Positions 48,065-57,652 of a stretch of DNA of 64,000 nt are shown piece by piece. The DNA lies in NCBI GenBank assembly GCA_965242735.1, contig OZ251497.1, positions 2,976,001 through 3,040,000 on the forward strand. Reading direction: 5' to 3'. The number at the start of each line of letters is the position of its first letter. Position 1 is the stretch's first letter. The notes below the pieces were generated by a model. That model had not been told where the DNA came from. It saw nothing but the letters and a program-made list of their open reading frames with translations, and made no database searches. Both the position numbers and the translations under genes were made by a program. Source of the stretch: G958295645 sp965242735 (GTDB taxonomy: Bacteria; Gemmatimonadota; Gemmatimonadetes; Longimicrobiales; Gaopeijiaceae).

Positions 48065-51052
48065 TCACGCCCGAAACACCTTCATGACTTCGTCGCCCAG
48101 GTGGTTGATGACCTTGACGGCGATGCGGCCCGACTTGGGGCGGTCGAAGGGCCGGGACATGTCGCTCCTGAGCGTGGCCCACGCTTCGGCGTCGATCTCG
48201 GCCTTGAGGGTCGTCTTCAGGGCCTTGTAGGGGTCGCCGGCGCCGAGGAAGTAGGCGTGGCGCACGAAGAAGCTCTCCTCGTCGTAGTCCGTGTCGATGA
48301 ACCAGCACGCGATCCCGTCGGGGCCGTCGCTACGCACTTCGCCGCTGCCCGGGTGGAAGATGTCCACGCCGTGAATCTTGACCCGGATGCGATCGTCGTC
48401 CGGGTCGCCGTCGCCGACGGGCATGATTTCGATGTCGGGCTCGCCGAAGACCACGAACAGGTTCCCCTTGCCCGTGTTCTTGAGGTCCTCGGCCATGTGA
48501 AGGTCGGCGTTCATCCGCGCCTTCAGCACGGAAATGCGTCCCAGCTTGTTGAACTCCGTCGCGTGCGGCCCGTAGTTGAAGGCGCAGGCAATCAACACGT
48601 CGAACCCGGCTTCCGCAGCCTCCCGTGCGGCCGCCGCCAAGTCGGCGCGCACGACCGTCCCGAACTCGGGGCCGACGAAGATCGCCGCTCGCTGCTCGGT
48701 CCGCGATCTGCCACCTTCCTTGACGAACCGGCCCTCCGCGCACACCAGCTTGCCCGGCCAAGCCGTTAGCGAAGAAAACGCGATCTTGTCTTCCTTGTGC
48801 GCCTGCTGAACGCCGGCCGTGCGCAGGTTGTCGAGGACGATCGAGGCGAAGTCTCGGTCGCTGCTACCGTAGCCGAGCTTGGACTCGGACACTTGGTCCA
48901 AGAAATCGTCGTTCTCGTCGACGGCCAGCTCTCGGTGCGGCGACAGGCTCTCCACAGTGAACGGCCCGGACACGCGAACCCTGCGCCTGTCCTCGTAGGG
49001 CTTGTCGTACAGGTACTCGTAGTTGGCCTTCGCGGCGATGGAGGCGTCGATCTCCTCCTGCCGAGCGATCCGCATCTTCCACCATTCCGCATGAAGCACC
49101 GCGTGTTCTTCCGGCCACGGGTCCGCAGGACGCTCCGGCAACGAGTCAAGGGCGTAGCTTCGTCCCAAGATCTCGTTCAGTTCATCAAGAAGTTTCCGGG
49201 CGCGTGAAGGTCGCCCCCCCCCCCCGTTTTTGTTGTCGCTCTTTCGCAAGCGACTAAAGATGACGGAAGCCTGTTCCGCCCAAGGATCTTCGGCATGCCG
49301 TGGCATCTCCCACTCTTCCCATTCCTTTTTTCGTGCTTGGTTGATGCGCGTGCGCAGTACGTTCAATTCGGTTTGATGCTTCTCCCAAATCTCGTCGATC
49401 TCCGCGTTGTTCGCAATTGACCTGAGCGTAATGTGAGGCACGCGCTCGTACACGAACCCTTGGCGGATGTCCCCGTGGGTCGCCTGGCCTTCGACGGGCG
49501 GCCTTCGGGCAAGTTGCGCTTCCTTCTCCAGGCCTTCCCCTGAATCCGCCAGCAGGTAGTACGGATAGCGAGCTCCCATCACGCGGGCGCGAGCCAGTGC
49601 AAGGGCAACCCGAGACGTGTCGATGGTGATCCAGCGACGGCCCCACTGCTCGGCGACGTAGGCCGTGGTGCCGGAGCCGCAGGTAGGGTCGAGGACGAGG
49701 TCGCCGGGATCGGTGGTCATGAGAATGCAGCGTTGGATCGGGACAATTGCGGTCTGGACGACAAAACTTGGATGAGGTTCACCCGCAGTGTCATTCCAGA
49801 AATTCGTCAGCCGACGACGTGGAACGTCATCCCAAAAGGTATATGCCCTGAGCCGTCCGCTATCTGGCAAATGCAATCTCTGTGCCCTCTCCAATCGCGG
49901 GATGCCATCTATGGGGTCTAATGCCCATTGGGCATTAGAGCCCGGCCGAATCGTCCGACCTCGCAATCGAATATCTCCACTTCTCGTTTCACTGAGATGC
50001 TGGCTGATGACACGATCCGCGGACGTGCACCACTTGCCGCCTTCCGCAAGTAAATCAGCTTCGTCATCATCATTACGTGCCCGCACCAATTCGCCATAGA
50101 TTGTAAGAATTCTATTGTATGACTTGTCGTCAGGCCGTCGACCATCTGTCGTTATTGTGCCGTAAAGACTGCGAATCTTGGCCGTGTCTCGATCTCTAGC
50201 ATAATGAAGAATGTAGTCGTTGACTGCTTGCCCAGGAATGGTGAAGCTCTTCTTCTTGAAGACGATGACGGCAAAAGCATTCTCTTCCCCAAACACCTCG
50301 TCCATCAATGCCCGCACCCGGTGCACGTTCTCGTCTCCGATCTGCACGAAGATCGAGCCGCTCTCGGTCAACAGTTCTCGCGCCACCGTCAGCCGGTCCC
50401 GCAAGTACGTCAGATACGAATGAATGCCGTCTCGCCACGTGTCCCGAAACGCCTTCACCTGCTCCGGCTCCCGCGTGATGTGCTCCGCCTTGCCGTCGCG
50501 GACGTCCCGGCTGGTGGTGGACCACTGGAAGTTCGAGTTGAACTTGATGCCGTAGGGGGGATCGACATAAATGCACTGGACCTTGCCGCGAAGGCCCTCA
50601 CGCTCGGCAAGTGAGGTCATGACCTGAAGACTGTCGCCCAGAATCATGCGGTTGGACCAGTTGGCGTCGTGCTCGTAGAACTCGGTCTTGGCGTCGCCCT
50701 CGGGAAGGCCGTTGAAGTCGGCGAAGAGGTTGGGTTGCTCGTCGCTTTCGTTCGTGCCGGACTCGCGAGTCTGCCGAACGAGGTCGTCGATCAGAACCTT
50801 CGGATGAACCTTTTCCTGGATGAACAGCGGCGGGGCGGGCGCTACGAGGTCGGACCAGTCCTTCACGTCCTTGCCGCGCCAGACGAGCTGAGGATCGAGA
50901 TCGCGGTTGCGGCGTTCGTAGGCGACCTGGATCGGCGTCCGATCGCGTTCGGGCATGACCGGCTGGCACTCGGCCGTCGGGATGTTCTTGCGGGACGCCT
51001 CGTCGTGAATCAGCGTCTCCACTCGCTTCGGTGGACGGCGTTGCTTGCTCAT
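48065..51052 (-). CDS. mod: type III-like DNA methyltransferase (Mod)
   Basis: This 995-residue beta-class methyltransferase has the catalytic motif DPPY (164-167, within CIYVDPPYGIKFNSNFQW), and the SAM motif DPTCGSGTTAY near 455-465 comes after it. The target recognition region lies between them and is AT-richer than its flanks. The C-terminal half is unusual in length and includes LLIACAFNYGPHATEF-like strands and KVINHLGDEVMKVFRA at the end. Twelve consecutive Gs (coding strand) encode Gly610-613. The N-terminus AECQPVMPERDRTP-x-QVAYERRN is typical for Mods paired with BPTD_3080-type Res. It is the last gene of the res operon, 59 bp after the DUF2335 gene. Confidence 0.85.
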   Translation of the reverse strand: MSKQRRPPKRVETLIHDEASRKNIPTAECQPVMPERDRTPIQVAYERRNRDLDPQLVWRGKDVKDWSDLVAPAPPLFIQEKVHPKVLIDDLVRQTRESGTNESDEQPNLFADFNGLPEGDAKTEFYEHDANWSNRMILGDSLQVMTSLAEREGLRGKVQCIYVDPPYGIKFNSNFQWSTTSRDVRDGKAEHITREPEQVKAFRDTWRDGIHSYLTYLRDRLTVARELLTESGSIFVQIGDENVHRVRALMDEVFGEENAFAVIVFKKKSFTIPGQAVNDYILHYARDRDTAKIRSLYGTITTDGRRPDDKSYNRILTIYGELVRARNDDDEADLLAEGGKWCTSADRVISQHLSETRSGDIRLRGRTIRPGSNAQWALDPIDGIPRLERAQRLHLPDSGRLRAYTFWDDVPRRRLTNFWNDTAGEPHPSFVVQTAIVPIQRCILMTTDPGDLVLDPTCGSGTTAYVAEQWGRRWITIDTSRVALALARARVMGARYPYYLLADSGEGLEKEAQLARRPPVEGQATHGDIRQGFVYERVPHITLRSIANNAEIDEIWEKHQTELNVLRTRINQARKKEWEEWEMPRHAEDPWAEQASVIFSRLRKSDNKNGGGGRPSRARKLLDELNEILGRSYALDSLPERPADPWPEEHAVLHAEWWKMRIARQEEIDASIAAKANYEYLYDKPYEDRRRVRVSGPFTVESLSPHRELAVDENDDFLDQVSESKLGYGSSDRDFASIVLDNLRTAGVQQAHKEDKIAFSSLTAWPGKLVCAEGRFVKEGGRSRTEQRAAIFVGPEFGTVVRADLAAAAREAAEAGFDVLIACAFNYGPHATEFNKLGRISVLKARMNADLHMAEDLKNTGKGNLFVVFGEPDIEIMPVGDGDPDDDRIRVKIHGVDIFHPGSGEVRSDGPDGIACWFIDTDYDEESFFVRHAYFLGAGDPYKALKTTLKAEIDAEAWATLRSDMSRPFDRPKSGRIAVKVINHLGDEVMKVFRA
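49214..49225 (-). repeat. poly-G tract (12 G on coding strand)
   Basis: Twelve consecutive Cs on the plus strand lie inside the mod gene and encode Gly610-613 (flanked by NKN and RPSRAR). Homopolymers of this length slip during replication; gain or loss of one base would shift the frame and truncate Mod. The present state is in frame (ON). Confidence 0.8.
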
Positions 51053-51111
51053 CTCAGGCTGAATGTACCACAGAAATAAGGCAGTGCGAACGAACTCTCC
51101 AACGATCCATA

Positions 51112-51585
51112 TCAGTCGGCGGTTGGTGGCGCAGAGTGGGAATCAGAGTGACTTCGCTGTCGTTTGTGACGCATGAAGACCGCGACGAGAACGGCCAGCG
51201 CCGACAGGGCCGCCGCAGATGCGCCGGGAAGTGATTTGTCGAAGGCGATGAGGACGGTAGCAGCCAGGAAACCCAACAGAGCAAGGCAGAATCCGAATAC
51301 TTGGCCTCTGGACTCCATGCGGAGGCTACGGTCGACGGTCTCGGCTTCCAGTTGCCGTCGATGCTTCGCTTGCTCTTCGGCCATTGAGAGGATTCGGTCA
51401 AACGCTCCCGGCATTACCCGTTCGTATACCGCCACCTCGTTGGCGGCGGGGAGAGGTCCAGAGCGAAAAACGGCTGCCACGGAAAGTTCGGATCCGATGC
51501 CTTGGCCGCTAGGGTGCGGCGGTTGAACGACCGGTGCGTCTCGCCGCTTGGCGACATGCTTCTGGTCTGGTCGAGTCTCGCTCAC
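51112..51585 (-). CDS. DUF2335 membrane protein
   Basis: This 157-residue protein starts at GTG 51585, overlapping the previous stop as GTGA. It has a disordered N-terminus, then the DUF2335 signature GPLPAANEVAVYERVMPGAFDRI-x-SMAEEQAKHR, a charged helix, and two transmembrane helices (GFCLALLGFLAATVLIAF and ASAAALSALAVLVAVF), ending in a polar tail. The function of DUF2335 is unknown; members are small two-TM proteins. Its translational coupling to the Panacea-like gene inside a restriction operon suggests a role in the same defence. Confidence 0.7.
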   Translation of the reverse strand: MSETRPDQKHVAKRRDAPVVQPPHPSGQGIGSELSVAAVFRSGPLPAANEVAVYERVMPGAFDRILSMAEEQAKHRRQLEAETVDRSLRMESRGQVFGFCLALLGFLAATVLIAFDKSLPGASAAALSALAVLVAVFMRHKRQRSHSDSHSAPPTAD

Positions 51586-52274
51586 GGCGATGCTGGGCCT
51601 GTCGCGCCCACCGCAGACATCGCCGCCTCAATGTCTTCGCCCACGGCGCGCCAGTCATGGTAGGTGGCCAGCGCGTCGATCGTTTTGCCGTTGGCTTCCG
51701 GCGGGATGGCACCCAGAGTGCCGAAGAGGTCTAACGTTCGCCCCATGCCGGAAGCGAAAGAAGGTGTCGGATAATTAAATGTCGCCCGCACAACCGGATT
51801 GGGCACAAAGGGTAGCGCGCTGTTTGCCGCCATGTCTGGATACTGCCGATAAATCCCAGCCAGCATGGGTCGGAAGGCGGTCGTCAATATCCATCTCGTA
51901 GCCTTCTTCATATATCGCGAAGCACTTTCGGGCAATTGCTCCAGAAAGCGCGTCCCGCTCGCTGCACCGGCTTCCGTGAGGAGGGAGAGCGGACATGCGT
52001 AGGTCGTGTCGACCGACACGTCGCCGGACTCGATCAGGCTGTGGACTTCGTCGTAGACGGCCTCGTCGAAGGGGCCGAGGGCGTGCGGCTTGTAATCGAA
52101 GTGCGGGCCGCCGATCAAGTGCGGTATCTCCCTGTCGACCAGGAAGAAGAGCTTTTGCAGGCGCACGGCGTCGAACGCGGCCCCCGGGCCACCAGCGGCC
52201 AAGACGGCCAAGACGGTCTGGCGGCGCGAAGGCTCCACGGCTCCGTCGGCGTTGTCCGACATTCTCGATTTCAT
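51582..52274 (-). CDS. Panacea/DUF4065-like protein (SocA-type antitoxin fold)
   Basis: This 230-residue protein starts at ATG 52274 with GAGGGGA upstream, overlapping the res stop by ATGA. The N-terminal domain FDAVRLQKLFFLVDREIPHL followed by FDYKPHALGPFDEAVYDEVHSLI resembles the Panacea/SocA fold (DUF4065), found in antitoxins and proteolysis adaptors. The C-terminal part (TRWILTTAFRPMLAGIYRQYP, SGMGRTLDLFG) is unrecognised. It sits between res and the DUF2335 membrane gene. A toxin-antitoxin or regulatory function in the restriction operon is inferred from family and position. Confidence 0.6.
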   Translation of the reverse strand: MKSRMSDNADGAVEPSRRQTVLAVLAAGGPGAAFDAVRLQKLFFLVDREIPHLIGGPHFDYKPHALGPFDEAVYDEVHSLIESGDVSVDTTYACPLSLLTEAGAASGTRFLEQLPESASRYMKKATRWILTTAFRPMLAGIYRQYPDMAANSALPFVPNPVVRATFNYPTPSFASGMGRTLDLFGTLGAIPPEANGKTIDALATYHDWRAVGEDIEAAMSAVGATGPASP

Positions 52275-55200
52275 CCGTCCCCTCCCCCAATCGCCGCGTC
52301 CAGCGCCTCCGCCATCGTCCAGTTGTCCGTCAGCTCCGCGAAGGCCCAGCGGCCGAAGCCGCCCAGGTTGTTCACGCCGGGGATCCAGTAGGCGTCCATG
52401 GTCTGCTTCTTGTCCTTGGCGTCTTCTCGGCGGTAGCCCTTGATCTCGACCACGAGGTTCAGAAGGTCGCCGTTTCCGCGGCCGTCGTCCACTTTCAAGA
52501 TAAAGTCGGGGACGTAGGTGCGCTGCTCGGAGCCGTGACGGTAGGGGACGTCCAGGCCCAGGCCCTGGTTCTTCACGTAGGCGCGGACGCGGGAATCGGC
52601 TTCGGCGACGCGGCAGAATTCCATCTCCCAGTCGCTGTCGCAGACGGTCCGGTTGACGTGGCACTGGCGGGGGTCGGTCCTCCAACGGCGCTTCTTGGAC
52701 GTGGTGAAGCGGACGGTGGCGGTGGAGCCCCAGGGGCTGTAGGGGTCGAGGATCGCCTTGACGGGGCGGTCGCCCTCGTGGCTCGCCACGATGCCCCGGT
52801 GAATGCGTTCGCAGGCCATGTCCGCCAGCTCCAAGTACTTGAGTTGGGCCGGAAACGTGCGGCCCTTGCACACGAGATGCTCGTCCAGCCAGCGGCTCGT
52901 AATCTGCTTGAGTTGGCCGAACAGGTACAGTTTGGGCTCCTCGCCGGCGTCGCGCCATTTGGTCTCCAGCAGCCGCCACGTCAGCTCGTAGAGGAGCGTG
53001 TTGCGGCGCACGTTCCCCAAGCCCCCCGGCGTCAGGTCCACGGGCTTGCCGATGATGCCTTGGTTCTGCGTGATCGTCGGGCCGACCAGATCGGGCGTCA
53101 GCTCGAGGGTCGCGTCGTGGTCGAACTCGGCGCGCAGCCGCTCCTCGGGGAGTTCCACGCGGTAGCCCTGCACGCGGGGGAAGCGGATCTCGCAGGCGTT
53201 GCGCTCGGGAACGACGGCACGCACCTCCACTGTTTCGCGGGGCGGCTGGGGCGGCGCGGCCACGGGTTCGGCGGTGAAGTCGAAGGGGATGCCCAGCACG
53301 TCGGCGTACTCGACGTTGAAGAGGCCGTCGTCGTTCAGGTCGTAGGACTGCCGCCGCAGAGCGCGGCCCACGACCTGTTCGCACAGCAGCTGGGTGCCGA
53401 AGGCGCGCACGCCCAGGACATGGGTGACGTTGTTGGCGTCCCATCCCTCGGTGAGCATCGACACCGACACGACGCACCGCACGTCGGCGCCCAGGCGGCC
53501 CGCCTTGCCGACGGTGTTCATGACTTCGCGCAGGATGTCCGCGTCGGACAGGTTCTCCGCTTGGCGGCGGTCGCCGGTGCGCTGGACGATCTCGCGCCGG
53601 AACTGCTCGATCTGGGCGGCCGCGTCCTTGCGGAAACCGCGGTCGAGCGCCTCGCCGGACTCCAGTTGCTCGCTGTCGATCAGCAGCGTGCGGGGACGGG
53701 CGAGGCGGACGCCGTTCTCGTCGAAGTTGCGAAAGAGGGGGAGGCGACCGTTGTTCAGGCTCTGGTTGCCCGGCGCCGCGGACTTGTCCAGGGGCGGCCA
53801 GAGGAACCCAGACACGTAGTCGAACACGAGCTTGGAGGTGGACGTGTTGTTGCAGACGACGATGAAGCAAGGAGGCACGTCGGTCCCGGCCTTGCGCCAC
53901 AGCTCGAAGACTTTCTTGTAGTTGCCGTACAGGGCGTCCAAGGCAGTCAGCAGCTCCACGGGCAGCTTGCGCGGGTCCAGGGGGGACGCGGCCTTGCCTC
54001 GGCCCTTCTTGGGCATCTTCTTGCCGATATGCTCCCACAGGTTTCGGAACTTGGGGCTGTCGCCGCCGGGGATGTTGTCGGCGACGGGCACTCGGGGAAG
54101 CTTGACGATGCCGCACTCGATGGCGTCCATCAGTGAGAAGTCGCTCATCGTCCACGGAAAAAGCGTGCCTTCCGCGTAGCCCGATCCGCGAAGGAAGAAC
54201 GGCGTCGCCGACAGGTCCACGACGCGCAGCACGCCCAGCTTGCGCTGCACGGACTCCAAGCCGGACAGCCACACGCGGGCGGCATCCTTGTTCTTCTTGG
54301 CCTCCCGCCGTTCGTCGATGCCGACGCTGCCTTCCTCGCTGTCCTCCGGCGGCTTCTCCCGGTAGCAGTGATGCCCCTCGTCGTTGAAGACCATGACGCG
54401 CTTCATGCCCATCAGCTCGGGGCACACGCGCTGGAGCATCTGGCCTTCCGTCTCCTTGGTCTGAATCTTCTGCGGGTTCGCCCGTCCCTCCAGCAGCCTA
54501 CGGCCGCCCTTCGACAGCTTCATCTTCTCGCGGCGGATGAAGGCGTGGTAGTTCGTGATCACGATCTTGGCGCGGTCCAGGTCGCGCAGCATGTCGGCGG
54601 GGAGCAGCTCGCGGGACTTGTAGTAGCTGTTCGGATCGTTGGGCAGGAGAACGCGAAGGCGGTCGCGGATGGTGATGCCCGGCGCCACGATCAGGAACCC
54701 CCTGGTGAAGCGCGGGCTGCCCGGATGGCGAGCGGCGTTGACGGCCTGCCAAGCGATCAGCATGGCCATGACCGTGGTCTTGCCGGCGCCCGTCGCCAGC
54801 TTGAGGGCCAAGCGGGAGAGGCCGGGGTTGGCGTCCTGGCTGGCGTCCTCCAAGTACTGCAAGAGGCTCCGGCCGGCTTTCGAGCGGCGCGCGACCTCGG
54901 TCAGCCAGACGACGGTCTCGGCGGCTTCCAATTGGCAGAAGAAGGGCCGGACGCCGCTGAACCGGTGCGAGCGCCAGTGGCGCAGGATGCGCGCAGTCTC
55001 GGGCGTGACGCTCCAGCGGCTCGGGTCCGGGACGGCGCGCCAGCGCGTGACGTGCTCCCGGACCTGGGCGATCACGTCCTTCAGATACTGCTGCTTGTCC
55101 GTGGACAGGCCCCGTCCCTCGTCGAGCACCATCATGGCCTGCTCCGAGCCCGACGACGGCGCGCCCCGGCCGACCCGGCGCGGCTTGGGCACCGGCGTCA

Positions 55201-55330
55201 CGAAGTCCGCGGACCGCCGCCGGGCGACGATTTCGTGGGTCGGCTGGCCGGACTCGTCCAGCTTCCAGTGCCGACCGGGCGCCTCGTAGGGCGAGTTGAG
55301 GACGGGCTGCTCGAAGAATTTGGGATTCAT
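52271..55330 (-). CDS. res: type III-like restriction endonuclease (Res, DEAD/DEAH with PD-(D/E)XK)
   Basis: This 1019-residue SF2 helicase-nuclease has Walker A LALKLATGAGKTTVMAML, helicase motif II VFNDEGHHCY (DEGH), motif III VVDLSATPFFL, motif VI region GRALRRQSYD, and a C-terminal nuclease DFILKVDDGRGNGDLLNLVVEIKGYR (D...E-x-K). It matches the BPTD_3080 family of restriction enzymes, which pairs with the mod type found downstream. The start ATG 55330 (MNPKFFEQPVLNSPYEAPGR) is the normal N-terminus of that family; the longer frame to 55483 is not supported. It heads the operon res, Panacea-like, DUF2335, mod. Confidence 0.85.
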   Translation of the reverse strand: MNPKFFEQPVLNSPYEAPGRHWKLDESGQPTHEIVARRRSADFVTPVPKPRRVGRGAPSSGSEQAMMVLDEGRGLSTDKQQYLKDVIAQVREHVTRWRAVPDPSRWSVTPETARILRHWRSHRFSGVRPFFCQLEAAETVVWLTEVARRSKAGRSLLQYLEDASQDANPGLSRLALKLATGAGKTTVMAMLIAWQAVNAARHPGSPRFTRGFLIVAPGITIRDRLRVLLPNDPNSYYKSRELLPADMLRDLDRAKIVITNYHAFIRREKMKLSKGGRRLLEGRANPQKIQTKETEGQMLQRVCPELMGMKRVMVFNDEGHHCYREKPPEDSEEGSVGIDERREAKKNKDAARVWLSGLESVQRKLGVLRVVDLSATPFFLRGSGYAEGTLFPWTMSDFSLMDAIECGIVKLPRVPVADNIPGGDSPKFRNLWEHIGKKMPKKGRGKAASPLDPRKLPVELLTALDALYGNYKKVFELWRKAGTDVPPCFIVVCNNTSTSKLVFDYVSGFLWPPLDKSAAPGNQSLNNGRLPLFRNFDENGVRLARPRTLLIDSEQLESGEALDRGFRKDAAAQIEQFRREIVQRTGDRRQAENLSDADILREVMNTVGKAGRLGADVRCVVSVSMLTEGWDANNVTHVLGVRAFGTQLLCEQVVGRALRRQSYDLNDDGLFNVEYADVLGIPFDFTAEPVAAPPQPPRETVEVRAVVPERNACEIRFPRVQGYRVELPEERLRAEFDHDATLELTPDLVGPTITQNQGIIGKPVDLTPGGLGNVRRNTLLYELTWRLLETKWRDAGEEPKLYLFGQLKQITSRWLDEHLVCKGRTFPAQLKYLELADMACERIHRGIVASHEGDRPVKAILDPYSPWGSTATVRFTTSKKRRWRTDPRQCHVNRTVCDSDWEMEFCRVAEADSRVRAYVKNQGLGLDVPYRHGSEQRTYVPDFILKVDDGRGNGDLLNLVVEIKGYRREDAKDKKQTMDAYWIPGVNNLGGFGRWAFAELTDNWTMAEALDAAIGGGDG

Positions 55331-55503
55331 GCGGCTTCGCAAGCGATCCAGGCACGGGCGGCAGGCGTCGGCAGCAGCCCACGGACGCGGCGCGGGAAGA
55401 CTTGCGCGCCTCGGCGTGCGCCGTCCCGCCGCTTCCCGTAATATATTGGCCAGACGTCCGACACGCCTCTCCTCCTGCCGCACAACGATTGGAGTCCGCC
55501 CGC

Positions 55504-57240
55504 ATGAACCGCACGCTCGCCTTCTTCCGCCGGACCCAGCTCGGCGTCCGCGTTGCCTCCCGCGTCCTCGCGACCGACCGGATGGACCGGGCCAATCCCG
55601 GCCGTCGGCGCTTGGCGCCCCGCTTCCTCGCCGCCCTGGCCGCCGTCGCGGCCGTCGCGCTGGCCGGTCCAGCCCCCGCCTCCGCCCAGATGGAGCCCAC
55701 GACCCCGCGCGGCGCCGACGAGGGGGACGGCCCGCACGAGCGCCTCATCCTGCGCGGCGCGACGGTCATCGACGGGACGGGGGCGCCTCCCATCGGACCG
55801 GTGGACATCGTGATCGAAGGCGACCGGATCGCCCAGATTCGCACGGTGGGCTACCCCGGCGTGCCGATCGACGAAGACCGCCGCCCGTCGGGCGCGACCA
55901 AGGAAATCGACGCGGCCGGCATGTTCGTCATGCCCGGATTCGTGGACATGCACGCGCACACCGGCGGTTCCGGCAAGGCGCCGCAGCCCGAGTACACCTA
56001 CAAGCTGTGGATGGGACACGGGATCACCACGTCGCGCGGCGTGGGGCACGGCCCGATGATGTGGGCGCTCGAGGAGAAGGCGGCCGCCGCCCGGAACGAG
56101 ATCGTGGCGCCCCGGATGTTCACGTACGCGCGCCCGGGCGAAGCGTGGGGCGAGGGCCCCGCGGACTCGCCCGAGAAGGCGCGCGAATGGGTGCGCTGGG
56201 CGGCCGCCGTCGACGTGGACGGCGCCAAGATCGACGGCCTCAAGCTCACCGCCATGGACCCGGACATCATGGCCGCGGTGATCGACGAGGCGCACAAGCA
56301 CGGGCTGGGCACGGTGGCGCACCTGGCCCAGACCGGTGTGGTCCGCATGACGGCGCTGGACGCGGCCGAAGTCGGCTTGGACATGATGACGCACTACTAC
56401 GGCCTCATGGAATCCATGCTCACGGACTACAGCATCCAGGACTGGCCGCTGGACTACAACTACCAGAACGAACAGCATCGCTTCGGCAGCGTCGCGCGTC
56501 TGTGGTACCAGGCCGCGGAGCCGGGCTCCGAGCAGTGGAACGCCCTCATCGACCGCTTCCTCGAGCTGGGCTTCGGGCTGGACCCGACGATGTCGATCTA
56601 CGAAGCCAGCCGGGACGTGATGCGGGCCCGCGAGGCCGACTTCCACGACGAGTACACGTTGCCCAGCCAGTGGGAGTTCTATCAGCCGTCGCGGCGGGCG
56701 CACGGCTCGTACTGGTTCTACTGGACCACAGAGGACGAGTATCACTGGAGGAAGTTCTACCAGAAGTGGATGCATTTCCTGAACGACTACAAGAACGCCG
56801 GCGGGCGCGTGACGACGGGCTCCGACTCGGGCTTCATCTACAAGCTCTACGGCTTCGACTACATCCGGGAGCTCGAGCTGCTGCGCGAGGCGGGATTCCA
56901 CCCGGTCGAGGTGATTCGGTCGGCGACGTTGCACGGCGCCGAGGAGCTGCACGATCCCAAGGGCCTGCCCATCGACTTCGGCATTCTGCGCGCCGGACTC
57001 AAGGCCGACATGGTCGTGGTGGACGAGAATCCGCTTCAGAACCTCAAGGTCCTCTACGGAAACGGGGCCGTGAAGCTGAACGACGAGACCGGCGAGGTCG
57101 AGCGAATCGGCGGCATCAAGTACACCATCAAGGACGGCATCGTCTACGACGCCAAGCAGCTGTTGGCGGACGTGCGCGAGATGGTGCGAAAGGCGAAGGA
57201 AGAGGCCGCGATTTCGGACGAGAGCGATTCGGACCGCTGA
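55504..57240 (+). CDS. secreted metal-dependent amidohydrolase
   Basis: This 578-residue protein starts at ATG 55504. A long N-region precedes the hydrophobic FLAALAAVAAVALAGPAPASA, a signal peptide. The amidohydrolase barrel shows LILRGATVIDGTGAPPIGPV, metal-binding GFVDMHAHTGG, KIDGLKLTA, GTVAHLAQTGV and RVTTGSDSGFIYKLYG (catalytic Asp). The second composite domain is completed by GLKADMVVVDENPL. Such exported imidazolonase/prolidase-like enzymes are common in Gemmatimonadota and act on cyclic amides, though the substrate cannot be told. It is divergent from the res gene. Confidence 0.85.
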   Translation: MNRTLAFFRRTQLGVRVASRVLATDRMDRANPGRRRLAPRFLAALAAVAAVALAGPAPASAQMEPTTPRGADEGDGPHERLILRGATVIDGTGAPPIGPVDIVIEGDRIAQIRTVGYPGVPIDEDRRPSGATKEIDAAGMFVMPGFVDMHAHTGGSGKAPQPEYTYKLWMGHGITTSRGVGHGPMMWALEEKAAAARNEIVAPRMFTYARPGEAWGEGPADSPEKAREWVRWAAAVDVDGAKIDGLKLTAMDPDIMAAVIDEAHKHGLGTVAHLAQTGVVRMTALDAAEVGLDMMTHYYGLMESMLTDYSIQDWPLDYNYQNEQHRFGSVARLWYQAAEPGSEQWNALIDRFLELGFGLDPTMSIYEASRDVMRAREADFHDEYTLPSQWEFYQPSRRAHGSYWFYWTTEDEYHWRKFYQKWMHFLNDYKNAGGRVTTGSDSGFIYKLYGFDYIRELELLREAGFHPVEVIRSATLHGAEELHDPKGLPIDFGILRAGLKADMVVVDENPLQNLKVLYGNGAVKLNDETGEVERIGGIKYTIKDGIVYDAKQLLADVREMVRKAKEEAAISDESDSDR

Positions 57241-57328
57241 CTTCGGGTTGCTGACCCGGGGCTGCCGACCCCAGACCGCCGGCTCCGGGCCGCTGGCGAG
57301 GAGCGGGCCAAGCTCGCCCCTCGCCCCG

Positions 57329-57652
57329 TCAGCCGCCGGCGCGCAACTCCACTGCCGTGCCGTAGCAGAGCATCTCGGCGGCCCCGCGGCTGATCTGGGC
57401 CGACTGAAACCGGACGCCCAGAATGCCGTTGGCGCCCAGCGCGCGGGCCTCTTCCACCATGCGGTCGACGGCCTGCTCGCGCGCTTCGGCCATCAGCTTG
57501 GTGTACTCGTAGAGCTCGCCGCCCGCCACGTTGCGAAACGAGGCCATGAGGTCCCGGCCGAGGTGGCGCGCCCGAATCGAGCTGCCCCGCACCAGCCCGA
57601 GCGTGCGCACGACCCGGTGTCCCGCGACGCCCTCCGTCGTGACGACGATCAT
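57329..57652 (-). CDS. YbjQ/UPF0145 family protein
   Basis: This 107-residue protein has the heavy-metal-binding-like YbjQ signature: VVTTEGVAGHRVVRTLGLV at the N-terminus, then SFRNVAGGELYEYTKLMAEAREQAVDRM and ALGANGILGVRF. It forms pentameric rings in known structures; the function is unknown. The start ATG 57652 overlaps the anti-sigma stop by ATGA, so it is the third gene of a sigma/anti-sigma operon and probably under that regulation. Confidence 0.85.
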   Translation of the reverse strand: MIVVTTEGVAGHRVVRTLGLVRGSSIRARHLGRDLMASFRNVAGGELYEYTKLMAEAREQAVDRMVEEARALGANGILGVRFQSAQISRGAAEMLCYGTAVELRAGG

